Assembly: GCF_030908245.1 (NCBI RefSeq)
Contig: NZ_JAVFJJ010000002.1
Coordinates: forward strand, 248,001-312,000
Length of the DNA: 64,000 nucleotides
Reading direction: 5' to 3'
Source of the DNA: Sinomonas sp. ASV322
GTDB lineage: Bacteria > Actinomycetota > Actinomycetes > Actinomycetales > Micrococcaceae
Part shown: positions 33,407 through 41,603 of the stretch, piece by piece
How positions within the stretch are numbered: the stretch's first letter is position 1
How the letters are laid out: the number at the start of each line of letters is the position of its first letter
Made by a program: the position numbers and the translations under genes
The notes under the pieces: generated by a model
What the model was told of the DNA's origin: nothing
Database searches by the model: none
The model's input: only the letters and a program-made list of their open reading frames with translations

Positions 33407-33437
33407 TGTGACATTGCACAGATCAAAATGGTATACC
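33407..33437 (-). promoter_or_regulatory. Candidate GntR operator upstream of the catabolic operon
   Basis: TGTGACATTGCACA (33407-33420) followed by GATCA, then ATGGTATACC (33428-33437, core palindrome GGTATACC), lie 59-90 bp upstream of the deaminase start. The first sequence reads as TGTGCAATGTCACA in reverse, close to TGTGCAATGGTACATGTCACA before the importer operon. FCD-type GntR proteins often bind T-G-G-T...A-C-C-A sites, so this is the best operator candidate. Confidence 0.45.
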
Positions 33438-33461
33438 GAAGCTCTTGCCCCGGCAAGGGGT
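33438..33461 (-). terminator. Short hairpin after the binding-protein gene
   Basis: CTTGCC and GGCAAG (in 33443-33456) pair over 6 bp around CC, directly after the stop of the solute-binding-protein gene on the minus strand. It is short and lacks a T-run, so termination is only possible. Confidence 0.3.
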
Positions 33462-34334
33462 CTAGCTAGCGGGAACGACGTACTGCTTGTCGGCGACCTT
33501 GCCCAGGCCAGCGGAGAGGCCAGCGTCGGTGAGCAGCTTCGTAATGGTGCCGTCCTTGCGCTGGGCCGCAATGCCGTCGTCGAGCGCCTTCTTGAGGTTC
33601 GCGTTGCCCTTGGTGAGCGGGAACGCCGCTTCGGGCGCCTTCGTAATGGCGCCGACGCGCTGGTCTGGGTGGTCGTTCGCGAGGGAGACCGTCACACCCT
33701 GGGCGCCCTTGAACTGGAGCACCTGCACTCCGTAGGCGTCGACGTCGGCCTGGAGCCGGCCGGCGTCGAAGTCGGCCTTGAGCTCGACGCTGCTCGGATA
33801 CGTGACGAGCTTGTCGCCGAGGATCTTCTTGAGGTCCTCGACCCACAGATAGCCGTCGATCGTCCCGACCTTGCCGACCTTCTCGAGGTCCGCGACCGTG
33901 GCCGCTCCGGACTTCGAGGCAATGCCCATGCCGTCGAGGTACGTCGAGGCCGAGAAGTCGACGGCCTTGAGCCGCTTCTCCGTCGCGTCGATCGTGCCGA
34001 GCGCGAGGTCGATGTTCCCGCCCGAGATCGACTGGACGGCATCCGCGTACGTGGCCTGCTGGTAGACCGGCGTGAGGCACTCGTCCTTCGCGATCTTGTT
34101 CACGATCGAGATGTCGATGCCTGTCGGGCTGCCGCTGTTGTAGCTGCTGAACGGCGGGATGTCGATGACCCCGATGGTGAGCTTGCCCTGCGCGACCGTC
34201 TGCACGCCGTCGTGCTTCGGCGCGCAGTTGGACTGGGACGCGGACGACGATCCGCCGCAGGCGGTGAGCGTGACGCCGGCGGCAAGGACGACGGCGGCCA
34301 GGGCGCCGGAGCGCTTGAGGGTGTGGTTCTTCAT
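33462..34334 (-). CDS. Amino-acid ABC transporter substrate-binding lipoprotein
   Basis: The 290-residue protein has a lipoprotein signal (VVLAAGVTLTACGG, lipobox cysteine at residue 26) and a family 3 solute-binding fold: KLTIGVIDIPPFSSYNSGSPTGIDISIVNKIA and the GGNIDLALGTIDATEKRLKAVDFS stretch typical of polar amino-acid binders. It delivers its ligand to the two permeases encoded upstream. The cluster context suggests hydroxyproline or proline as ligand, which is inference. It is the last gene of the importer unit and lies 96 bp after the permease gene, across a repeat. Confidence 0.88.
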   Translation of the reverse strand: MKNHTLKRSGALAAVVLAAGVTLTACGGSSSASQSNCAPKHDGVQTVAQGKLTIGVIDIPPFSSYNSGSPTGIDISIVNKIAKDECLTPVYQQATYADAVQSISGGNIDLALGTIDATEKRLKAVDFSASTYLDGMGIASKSGAATVADLEKVGKVGTIDGYLWVEDLKKILGDKLVTYPSSVELKADFDAGRLQADVDAYGVQVLQFKGAQGVTVSLANDHPDQRVGAITKAPEAAFPLTKGNANLKKALDDGIAAQRKDGTITKLLTDAGLSAGLGKVADKQYVVPAS

Positions 34335-34358
34335 GGGGGGGTTCCTCTCATTCGGGGA

Positions 34359-34452
34359 GGGTGGGTGGGTTGGGGATTGCTTACGCGTGGCGGGCCATGC
34401 GCTGGTCCGAGCGGGTGGGTGGGTTGCCGTCAGGCGTGGCGGGCCATGCGCT
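34359..34452. repeat. Tandem duplication of the permease gene 3' end
   Basis: GCGTGGCGGGCCATGCGCT occurs at 34434-34452 (the last codons of the permease) and again at 34385-34403 in the gap. GGGTGGGTGGGTTG also occurs twice, at 34359-34372 and 34413-34426. So about 50 bp of the gene terminus and its downstream flank were duplicated. Confidence 0.75.
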
Positions 34453-35083
34453 TTTCAAAAAACACAGTGATCCACGTGGCCGGCATCGAAATGACGGCGT
34501 AGCACAGGCCCGCGAGCGTGAAGATCTGCAGGTAGTTGAAGTCCTGGCTGCCGATGTTGTAGGCGGTCTTCATGAGCTCGGGGACGGCGATCCCGTACGC
34601 GAGCGACGTGCCCTGGAACATCTGGATGGCCACGCCCATGAGGCCCGGGATGGCCGAGCGCATGCCCTGCGGCATGGTGATCCGGAAGAACGTGTCCCGC
34701 TGCGACAGCCCCAGAGCGTTCGAGGCCTCGAGCTGACCGCGCGGTACCGACTGGATGCCGGCCCGGATGATCTCCGACGAGTACGCCGCCGCGTTCCAGA
34801 TGAGCGCAAGGCATGCGGCGGTGATGCTCTCGAACGCGATGCCGAACTTCGGCAGGCCGTAGTAGAAGAGGTACAGGATCACGAGGGCCGGTGCGCCGCG
34901 CCCGACCTCGACGAGCGCGAGGCCGAGGGTGCGCGCCGCGAGGTTCTTCGCCCGGACCATGAGGCTCAGGACGAGTCCCAGCGGATAGCCGGCCACGATC
35001 GAAACCGCCGCAATCATGAGGCTAACCCCGAGCCCGGACATCATCTGCGGGAGGTATCCCGCCCATGCTGTGAGCCAGCTCAT
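34430..35083 (-). CDS. Polar amino-acid ABC transporter permease 2
   Basis: The 217-residue membrane protein has about five helices and the HisM/GlnP-type EAA loop in RAGIQSVPRGQLEASNALGL, which docks onto the ATPase. It pairs with the homologous permease encoded just upstream, as in heterodimeric His/Glu/Gln-type importers. The ATG at 35083 overlaps the TGA of permease 1 (ATGA). The longer open frame upstream runs antisense-like through permease 1 and is not used. Its 3' end is duplicated in the following gap. Confidence 0.9.
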   Translation of the reverse strand: MSWLTAWAGYLPQMMSGLGVSLMIAAVSIVAGYPLGLVLSLMVRAKNLAARTLGLALVEVGRGAPALVILYLFYYGLPKFGIAFESITAACLALIWNAAAYSSEIIRAGIQSVPRGQLEASNALGLSQRDTFFRITMPQGMRSAIPGLMGVAIQMFQGTSLAYGIAVPELMKTAYNIGSQDFNYLQIFTLAGLCYAVISMPATWITVFFEKRMARHA

Positions 35084-35724
35084 ACGTGCACGACCTTCCT
35101 CATGCGGGCGTCGAGCCATCTCGACAGATAGGCGACCGGCAGGCTCAGCGCGATGTAGACGACGCCGACGATGACGTAGGGCAGGATCCCCTCGACGGTC
35201 GGGTGCTGCCGAGCGAACGACTGGGATTGAAAGACCATCTCGGCCACGATGATCGTCGAGGCGATCGAGGAGTCCTTGAGGAGGCCGACCAGATACGTCG
35301 CAATGGACGGCGAGACAATCCGGAACGCCTGGGGGACGACGACGCGGAAGAACGTGCTGCCCCGCGGGAGGCCGAGCGCGTGGGCGGCCTCGAGCTGGCC
35401 ACGCGGGACGGCCTGGAGGCCGCCGCGGTAGATCTCCGCGAGGTACGCGACCGAGACGACACCGAGACCAACGATCGCCGCGCCCACAGGATTGAACTTG
35501 AACGTGCCGATCTGGATGCCGAACTTGAGCAGGAACAGCCACACGATGATCGGCACGCCGCGGACGAGATCGACGAAGAGCCGGCACGCGAGCTGGAGCG
35601 GGACGACCGGCGACGAGAGGCCGAGCGCAAGCGGGACAGCGCCGGAGATCCCGATCGCGAAGGCCGCGAGCGTGAGGCCGACCGTAAGAGGCAGGCCCTC
35701 GAGGACGGCGGTGAAGGCGTTCAT
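35080..35724 (-). CDS. Polar amino-acid ABC transporter permease 1
   Basis: The 214-residue protein is a HisQM-family permease with helices at about 15-40, 50-75, 85-105 and 185-205. Its EAA motif lies in RGGLQAVPRGQLEAAHALGL, almost the same as in permease 2. FVDLVRGVPIIVWLFLLKFG is the typical RGxP loop. Its ATG follows the ATPase stop by one base. It forms the membrane channel of the importer with permease 2. Confidence 0.9.
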   Translation of the reverse strand: MNAFTAVLEGLPLTVGLTLAAFAIGISGAVPLALGLSSPVVPLQLACRLFVDLVRGVPIIVWLFLLKFGIQIGTFKFNPVGAAIVGLGVVSVAYLAEIYRGGLQAVPRGQLEAAHALGLPRGSTFFRVVVPQAFRIVSPSIATYLVGLLKDSSIASTIIVAEMVFQSQSFARQHPTVEGILPYVIVGVVYIALSLPVAYLSRWLDARMRKVVHV

Positions 35725-35725
35725 G

Positions 35726-36511
35726 TCAGCGCTCCAGGACCGCGCGCAGGAAGCGCCGTGTGCGCGCCTCGGCCGGGTCGCTCATGATCGCCTTCGGATC
35801 GCCCTGCTCGATGATCTTGCAGTCCGCCATGACCACGAGTGTGTCCGAGACGTCCCGCGCGAACTGCATCTCATGGGTGACCACGACCATCGTCATCCCG
35901 TCCGCGGCGAGTTCGCGCATGACCGAGAGGACCTCGAGACCCACCTCCGGGTCGAGGGCCGAGGTTGGCTCGTCGAAGAGCATGATGCTGGGATCGAGCG
36001 CGAGGGCCCTTGCGATGGCGATGCGCTGCTGCTGCCCACCCGAGCACCTCCCGGGGTGCTGGCCCGCCTTCTCCTTGAGGCCCACGCGCTCGAGCAGCTG
36101 CATCGACCGAGCGTCGGCCTCTTCCTTGCTGCGGCCGAGGACCCGCTGCTGTGGAAAGCTCACATTCTTGAGGGCCGTCATATGCGGGAACAGGTTGAAC
36201 GACTGGAAAACCATGCCGACCGTGCTCCGCAACGCTGCGAGATCACGGCCGTTCACGGCCTTGCCGGGCTCGATGGTGTGGCCTGCCACGCGGATCGTTC
36301 CCGCGTCGGGGCGTTCGAGGAGATTGATGCAGCGCAGGAACGTGCTCTTCCCGGCGCCCGAGGGACCGATGAGCGCGGTCACGGTCCCGGGCTCGACGTG
36401 CAGGGACACGTCATCGAGCACAACGTGGTCCCCATAGCGCTTCGAGATGTTGTCGAGCTTGATGCCGAGGCGGGGCACAAGCTTCGAATCCGCAGGTGGT
36501 GAAAGGGTCAT
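35726..36511 (-). CDS. Polar amino-acid ABC transporter ATPase
   Basis: The 261-residue ATPase has Walker A GPSGAGKS (about 49-56), Q-loop FQSFNLFPHM, Walker B IMLFDEPTSALDPE and the switch histidine in VVVTHEMQFA, as in GlnQ/HisP. The signature reads RCSGGQQQRIAIARAL, with cysteine where the family nearly always has leucine (LSGGQ). Otherwise it looks functional. It is the first gene of a four-gene importer unit with the permeases and binding protein. Substrate is inferred from the hydroxyproline genes downstream. Confidence 0.92.
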   Translation of the reverse strand: MTLSPPADSKLVPRLGIKLDNISKRYGDHVVLDDVSLHVEPGTVTALIGPSGAGKSTFLRCINLLERPDAGTIRVAGHTIEPGKAVNGRDLAALRSTVGMVFQSFNLFPHMTALKNVSFPQQRVLGRSKEEADARSMQLLERVGLKEKAGQHPGRCSGGQQQRIAIARALALDPSIMLFDEPTSALDPEVGLEVLSVMRELAADGMTMVVVTHEMQFARDVSDTLVVMADCKIIEQGDPKAIMSDPAEARTRRFLRAVLER

Positions 36512-36584
36512 AACCGTCTTCCCTGTGTGAACCAGTTGGAACGGATGTTCCGAGTGACACCGATGTGGTCGGCGTCACATCATA

Positions 36585-36610
36585 TGTGCAATGGTACATG
36601 TCACAGATCA
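36585..36610 (-). promoter_or_regulatory. Candidate operator upstream of the importer operon
   Basis: TGTGCAATGGTACATGTCAC with the next A (36585-36605), then GATCA, is an imperfect palindrome. It shares TGTGCAATG, TGTCACA and the flanking CACAGATCA with the site before the deaminase gene at 33407-33425. The shared sequence suggests one regulator, probably the GntR protein, controls both units. Confidence 0.45.
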
Positions 36611-36648
36611 CGAGTCAAGGCCCGCAGGGAAAGGAGGCAGAACGGCGA

Positions 36649-37686
36649 TCAGATCCGCAGCGTTTTCGCGCCCACGACGCTGACGGATACCGCGTGAACC
36701 GCGTTGTTCCCGTACCCATAGCGATTCCAGCTGGCCGCCTCAGGCTGGGTGTGACCCGCGAGATCCGTCGCGCGGGCCCGGATCTCGATGTTGCCCGTTC
36801 GGCCAAGGTCCGCGATCGCCTCCCACCGCTGCCAGCTGTGCCGCCGTCGCTCGCCCACCAGGCAGGCATCCCGCCAGCCGTCGCGGCCGATGCTGACCTC
36901 CACACGGGCGATCGGGGCGGCGCCCGACCACGCAATGCCGCGAATAATGGTCTCGCCGCGCGGCAGTTCAGCGCCGTCGACGGGCTCGGTGATGAGCGAC
37001 TTGACCCGCTGCAGCGTGACCGGCTCGCTCGTCTCGTCGCTCTCGTAGCGGTACTTGGTCGCCTGGTAGTAGCCCGCGAAGGGATGATCGGTGAGTTCGA
37101 TCGCGCTGAGCCACTTGACCGACGCGACCCCGTACCAGCCGGGCACGATCACGCGCACGGGAAAGCCGTGCTGCACGGGGAGCGCTTCGCCGTTCATCGC
37201 ATAAGAGAGCAGGACGGCGCCGTCCAAGGCCGCTTCGAGCGACAGCCCGCGTTCGAAGGAGATCTCGCTCGCACCGCCGTCGACCGTTCCCCGGTCCGCC
37301 CCGCGGAAGACGACGTCGGTCGCCATCGGCAGGACTCCGGCAAGATCGAGGACGACGGCGAGCGGGACGCCGGTCCATTCGGCCGTGCTCACCGCTCCAC
37401 GCCCCCAGGGTTCGCCGCCGACGGCGGGACTCAGGTAGCGGCGTCCGTTCCCGGCGCATTCGAGCGTCACGGTGCGGGTCTCGGAGGGCAAGCGGATCAG
37501 CTCCCGAAGGCTCAGCGCGAGCCGACGCCCCACGAGGCCCGCCACGTCGAGCTTCCAGGCGCCCGCGTCGATGGCCGGCACCTGGAAGTGGTTGCGCACG
37601 TAGAAATGCGCGATGGGCGTCACGGACTCGCCGAGGTCGGCGACGGGCGTCTCGCAATTGAGCGGGTCCGTGCGGTGTATCAACAT
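36649..37686 (-). CDS. Sulfite-oxidase-family molybdopterin oxidoreductase
   Basis: The 345-residue protein has a Moco-binding domain of the sulfite oxidase/YedY fold: RNHFQVPAIDAGAWKLDVAG, then VTLECAGNGRRYLSP, where the cysteine is the molybdenum ligand, and GFPVRVIVPGWYGVASVKWL. C-terminal residues (about 245-340) form the Mo-co dimerisation domain (IRGIAWSGAAPIARVEVSIGRDGW). There is no signal peptide, so it appears cytoplasmic. It starts one base after the peroxiredoxin stop. Sulfite to sulfate oxidation is the likeliest reaction, given the rhodanese/persulfide-type genes opposite. No haem domain is present. Confidence 0.87.
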   Translation of the reverse strand: MLIHRTDPLNCETPVADLGESVTPIAHFYVRNHFQVPAIDAGAWKLDVAGLVGRRLALSLRELIRLPSETRTVTLECAGNGRRYLSPAVGGEPWGRGAVSTAEWTGVPLAVVLDLAGVLPMATDVVFRGADRGTVDGGASEISFERGLSLEAALDGAVLLSYAMNGEALPVQHGFPVRVIVPGWYGVASVKWLSAIELTDHPFAGYYQATKYRYESDETSEPVTLQRVKSLITEPVDGAELPRGETIIRGIAWSGAAPIARVEVSIGRDGWRDACLVGERRRHSWQRWEAIADLGRTGNIEIRARATDLAGHTQPEAASWNRYGYGNNAVHAVSVSVVGAKTLRI

Positions 37687-37687
37687 G

Positions 37688-38344
37688 TCACACGGGCTGC
37701 GGGACAATCCGGATGTAGGGCTTGGGCTCCTTCCACTCCACAAAGATCTCGCGGGCCTCGTCGTTCTTGACAGAGCCGGCGATGATGACATCCTCGCCCT
37801 GCTTCCAGTTGACCGGCGTCGCCACCCGGTGCTTCGCGGTGAGCTGAAGCGAGTCGACGACGCGAAGCACCTCGTCGAAGTTGCGACCGGTCGTCATGGG
37901 GTAGACGAGGATGAGCTTGATCTTCTTGTCAGGTCCGATGACGAAGACGTTCCGCACGGTCTGGTTGTCCGCGGCCGTGCGGCTCTTGGCGTCCCCGGAG
38001 GTGGCGGCCGGGAGCATGTCGTACAGCTTCGCCACGGTGCAGTCGTCGTCGCCGATCACGGGGAAATTGAGGCGGGCTCCCTGTGTCTCCTCGATGTCGG
38101 CGGCCCATCGATCATGGTCGCTCGTCGAGTCGACGGAGAGGCCGATGATCTTGACGTCGCGCCTGTCGAACTCGGGCTTGATCTTGGCCATGTAGCCGAG
38201 TTCGGTCGTGCAGACCGGGGTGAAGTCCTTGGGGTGTGAGAACAGCACGCCCCATGACTCACCCAGCCAGTCGTGGAACCGGATGTCACCGGCGGTCGTC
38301 TTGGCGGAGAAATCGGGGGCGATATCCCCCAGCTTGAGTGTCAT
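37688..38344 (-). CDS. 1-Cys peroxiredoxin (Prx6/AhpC-TSA)
   Basis: The 218-residue protein has the peroxidatic cysteine in HPKDFTPVCTTELG (about residue 46) and the C-terminal extension typical of Prx6-type enzymes (VNWKQGEDVIIAGSVKNDEA). No resolving cysteine was seen. It reduces peroxides in the cytoplasm. ATG 38344 has a strong AGGAGG site. It is the first gene of a tight two-gene unit with the Moco oxidoreductase. Placement opposite a regulator-persulfide-dioxygenase unit suggests peroxide or reactive-sulfur stress control. Confidence 0.92.
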   Translation of the reverse strand: MTLKLGDIAPDFSAKTTAGDIRFHDWLGESWGVLFSHPKDFTPVCTTELGYMAKIKPEFDRRDVKIIGLSVDSTSDHDRWAADIEETQGARLNFPVIGDDDCTVAKLYDMLPAATSGDAKSRTAADNQTVRNVFVIGPDKKIKLILVYPMTTGRNFDEVLRVVDSLQLTAKHRVATPVNWKQGEDVIIAGSVKNDEAREIFVEWKEPKPYIRIVPQPV

Positions 38345-38425
38345 GGCTTCCTCCTGGGCGTATCTTGCGCATCTGACGGTAAGGAATCCTTGTTCCCCAG
38401 ACGTTCCCCGCTTTACGCTCAAGGC

Positions 38426-40174
38426 GTGACGGCGTGCGCCATCGCCATGCTTGGCGGGTTCCGGGTCGTCGTCGACGACCGGGCTGTGCCGGACGACGCG
38501 TGGAATCGAACCAAGGCGGCCGCGGCGGTCAAGATTCTCGCCCTGGCCGAGGGCCACCGGCTGCATCGGGAAGTCGTGGCCGATCTGCTGTGGCCCGATC
38601 TGGGTGAAGAAGCCGCCGCCGCAAATCTGCGCAAGGCCTTGCATTTCGCGCGCGCCGCACTGGGGTCGCCAGAAACCATCGAGGCTCGCGGCGACCTCCT
38701 GCTCCTCCTGCCCGAGGCCGAGGTGACGGTCGACGCGGAACGGTTCGAGGCCGACGCCAGCGCCGCGCTCTACTCGCTGAGCGGAGTGGCCGAGGCGCTC
38801 GCCCTGTACCGGGGTGAGCTGCTTCCCGACGACAGATTCGCCGCGTGGGCCGAGGATCCCCGCGACCGGCTGCGGTCGCTCCACCTGCGTCTGCTCAAAG
38901 CGGCGGCTCGGTGGGACGACGTGCTCAAGGCAGAGCCGGCGGACGAAGACGCCCACCGCGCGATCATGACGAGGGCGCTCGACGGCGGTGATCGCCAGGG
39001 CGCGATCCGCCAGTTCGAGCGGCTGTGTGAGCGGCTGCACGCCGACTTGGGCGTCGGCCCGAGCGCCGCTACCGTGGCCGTCTACGAGAAGGCCATCGCC
39101 GACGACAGCCGACGCATAGAGAATCGCGCGCGGGCCACGTTGGCGCGGGCGCTCGTCGCGCTCAACAGCGGGGATCCGGCCGCAGCCGCGTCAGAAGCGC
39201 AGCGTGCGCGCGAGTTGGCCATTGCGGCGAACCTCGGCCGCGAAGTCGGCGAGGCGAGCGCGGTGCTGGGAATCGCCGCCACCATGCAGCACCGGTGGCC
39301 TGAAGTATTCGAGGCTGAGTTCGTCGAGTTCGTGCGGCATGATGCCACGCGCTCCAGCTACATGTTCGACTCGCAGCTGTGCCTCGCGGAGATCTGCATG
39401 TGCGGGCCCGAAGGGCACCGGAACATCACACGACGCGCGGCACGGCTGCGCTCAGCCGCCGAACGAGCGGGCTCGGTGCATGGGGAGGCCATCGCCGACC
39501 TGCTGCTCGGGGAGGCGGCGCTGTTCTCGGGAGAGCTCAACGACGCCCGGGACCTCCTCGAGTCCGCGCTTGAGCTGTACCGGAGGGCCGGAGGTTCGGC
39601 CGGCCAGATCGTGGCACAGCAACGGCTCGCCGAGCTTGATCTGCTGCAGGGCCGCCGCGAGGAGGCCGCCCGCACGGCGAGCAGCCTCCTCGCGGCAGCG
39701 TCGTCGGCATGGCTCGAGCCGCACCTCGTCGTGCGCCTGTACGCGGTGCTGGTCCAGGCGGCCGGGTCTCCCGCGCAAGCCGTCCGAATCATCAAGCGAG
39801 CCGATGCGGCCCTCGCGGGCAGGAACGTCTGTCCACCGTGCTCCATGGGCTACCAGGTCGCCGCGGCGGCGAACTATGCGCTCGCCGGGAGGCTCGACGC
39901 CGCGCGCCGCAGGCTTGCCACCGCCGAACAGGTCGCGGGGATGTGGCCGGGTGGACCGTGGCATGCCGCCCTCTGGGAAGCACGAGGCGTTCTTCGGCAG
40001 GCCGAAGGCCACGACGATCAAGCCATAGCCATGTTTCGGGAGGCAGCGGCCAGCTTCGCCGAGCTCGGCAGGCGCCAAGACGAGCAACGCTGCCTGGCCA
40101 GTGCCGCCGGCCGCGCCGAAGCCTCTTTCGGGGAACGCGCACGGAACGGAAACGAGCGCACACTCAACCTATGA
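38426..40174 (+). CDS. BTAD/SARP-like transcriptional regulator with TPR region
   Basis: The 582-residue protein starts with a winged-helix DNA-binding domain (about 1-90: IAMLGGFRVVVDDRAVP, and HREVVADLLWPDLGEEAAAANLRKAL), followed by a BTAD domain (about 95-240: LSGVAEALALYRGELLPDD). The rest, about 250-580, is helical, TPR-like repeats for ligand or protein binding. No ATPase motif was found. It lies divergent from the peroxiredoxin unit with an 81-bp gap and overlaps the MBL-rhodanese gene by 4 bp (ATGA), so both operons are candidate targets. Start is GTG 38426; the upstream open frame overlaps the peroxiredoxin gene. Confidence 0.85.
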   Translation: MTACAIAMLGGFRVVVDDRAVPDDAWNRTKAAAAVKILALAEGHRLHREVVADLLWPDLGEEAAAANLRKALHFARAALGSPETIEARGDLLLLLPEAEVTVDAERFEADASAALYSLSGVAEALALYRGELLPDDRFAAWAEDPRDRLRSLHLRLLKAAARWDDVLKAEPADEDAHRAIMTRALDGGDRQGAIRQFERLCERLHADLGVGPSAATVAVYEKAIADDSRRIENRARATLARALVALNSGDPAAAASEAQRARELAIAANLGREVGEASAVLGIAATMQHRWPEVFEAEFVEFVRHDATRSSYMFDSQLCLAEICMCGPEGHRNITRRAARLRSAAERAGSVHGEAIADLLLGEAALFSGELNDARDLLESALELYRRAGGSAGQIVAQQRLAELDLLQGRREEAARTASSLLAAASSAWLEPHLVVRLYAVLVQAAGSPAQAVRIIKRADAALAGRNVCPPCSMGYQVAAAANYALAGRLDAARRRLATAEQVAGMWPGGPWHAALWEARGVLRQAEGHDDQAIAMFREAAASFAELGRRQDEQRCLASAAGRAEASFGERARNGNERTLNL

Positions 40175-41532
40175 TCCTCGAGCAGTACTACTTGGGCTGC
40201 CTCTCCCATGCGTCCTACCTCGTGGGCGACGAGACCACGGGACAGGCCGTCGTCGTCGACCCTCGGCGCGACATCCGCGAATATCTCGACGCAGCACACG
40301 TGCGCGGCCTCACGATCGTGGGGGTCTTCAACACGCATTTCCACGCAGACTTCGTCGCGGGTCATCTCGAGCTTGCGGCTGCGACCGGCGCGTGGATCGG
40401 CTACGGGTCTCGCGCAGAGGCCGGCTACCCCATCCGCCGGTTCCGCACGGGCGATAGCATCTCCCTCGGCGAGGTCCGGCTCGAGGCGCTTGAGACGCCC
40501 GGCCACACGTGGGAATCCACGTCGCTGCTCGTCTTCGAGCGTCCGGGCGACCCCGCGCCGTCGGCCGTTCTCACGGGGGACGCACTCTTCATCGGCGACG
40601 TCGGGCGGCCGGATCTCGCGGCCGCCGTGGGTGCGGATCCGCTCGAGCTCGCCCACGCCCAGTTCGGCTCCATCCGAACGCTCATGGCGCTCCCTGCCGA
40701 GACCCGCCTCCTGCCTGCCCACGGCGCCGGCAGCGCGTGCGGCAAGAATCTCTCCGAGGAGCTCGAGAGCACGATCGGCGCCCAGCGCTTCATGAATCCA
40801 CTCGCGGCCACGGAGGACGAGGACGAGTTCGTCCGGCAGCTCATGTCCGGCCAGCCCGCAGTGCCCGCATACTTCGCGTTCGATGCCGAGCTCAACCGCA
40901 CCACGCGAGCTGTGCTGGGACTCGACGTTCAGACGCGCGCGCTCCCGGGCGGCGATTTCATGAGGCTGCGCGACGAGGGGGCCCGCGTGGTGGACGGTCG
41001 TTCGCCGCGACGGTTTGCCGCCGGCCACGTTCCCGGGGCGGTCAACGTGGGCTTGGGCGGGCGCTTCGCCGAAACCGCGGGGATGGTCTTCGAGGCCCGC
41101 GATCGCATCCTGGTCGTCGCCGACCCGGGGCGCGAAGACGAAGCCGCCCTCCGGCTTGCCAGGATCGGCTTCGACAACGTGGTCGGGTACCTCGACGGCA
41201 TGCCCGGGGCGCTGGATTCCCTGCCGAGCGAACGATCAGAGCGGATCGAGGCCAGCGAGCTCGATGCCGCGATCGGCCAAGGCGCTCTCGTCGTTGACGT
41301 GCGCAACCCGCTCGAGCGAGAGGACGGCGGGGTACCCGGATCGGCACACATCCCGCTCGCCGAGGTGCCCCGCCGGCTGGGCGAAATCCCGAGGGGCGCC
41401 GACGTCGTCGTCTACTGCGCGAGCGGATGGCGCTCATCAGTCGCGGCGAGCTATCTGCGGGAGCACGGGTACGACCATGTGCGAGACGTCGTCGGCGGCT
41501 ACAACGCGTGGGCTGCCCTCCGGACCGCGTGA
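40171..41532 (+). CDS. MBL-fold persulfide dioxygenase-like protein with two rhodanese domains
   Basis: The 453-residue protein combines an ETHE1-like metallo-beta-lactamase domain (about 1-225) with two rhodanese domains (about 255-345 and 355-450). Iron ligands are in FNTHFHADFVAGH, TPGHTWEST and LTGDALFIGDVGRPDL. The motif has F after HxHxD where the canonical fold has H, a variant I recall in PDO-rhodanese fusions. The first rhodanese lacks a catalytic cysteine; the second has YCASGWRSS. It likely oxidises glutathione or low-molecular-weight persulfide to sulfite, which the adjacent Moco enzyme could take further. It is cotranslated with the BTAD regulator. Confidence 0.87.
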   Translation: MILEQYYLGCLSHASYLVGDETTGQAVVVDPRRDIREYLDAAHVRGLTIVGVFNTHFHADFVAGHLELAAATGAWIGYGSRAEAGYPIRRFRTGDSISLGEVRLEALETPGHTWESTSLLVFERPGDPAPSAVLTGDALFIGDVGRPDLAAAVGADPLELAHAQFGSIRTLMALPAETRLLPAHGAGSACGKNLSEELESTIGAQRFMNPLAATEDEDEFVRQLMSGQPAVPAYFAFDAELNRTTRAVLGLDVQTRALPGGDFMRLRDEGARVVDGRSPRRFAAGHVPGAVNVGLGGRFAETAGMVFEARDRILVVADPGREDEAALRLARIGFDNVVGYLDGMPGALDSLPSERSERIEASELDAAIGQGALVVDVRNPLEREDGGVPGSAHIPLAEVPRRLGEIPRGADVVVYCASGWRSSVAASYLREHGYDHVRDVVGGYNAWAALRTA

Positions 41533-41603
41533 CGACGCGGCCATTGCCGCTGTGCACGACGACGGATCCGGCTCCGCGGGCCCAGGCGCGTCGCGTTCTG
41601 GGC

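Noticed and set aside
24979-36511. Proline-only or diaminopimelate pathway
   Set aside because: The DapA-like and proline-racemase-like genes occur with D-hydroxyproline dehydrogenase subunits and the semialdehyde dehydrogenase, which specify hydroxyproline breakdown.
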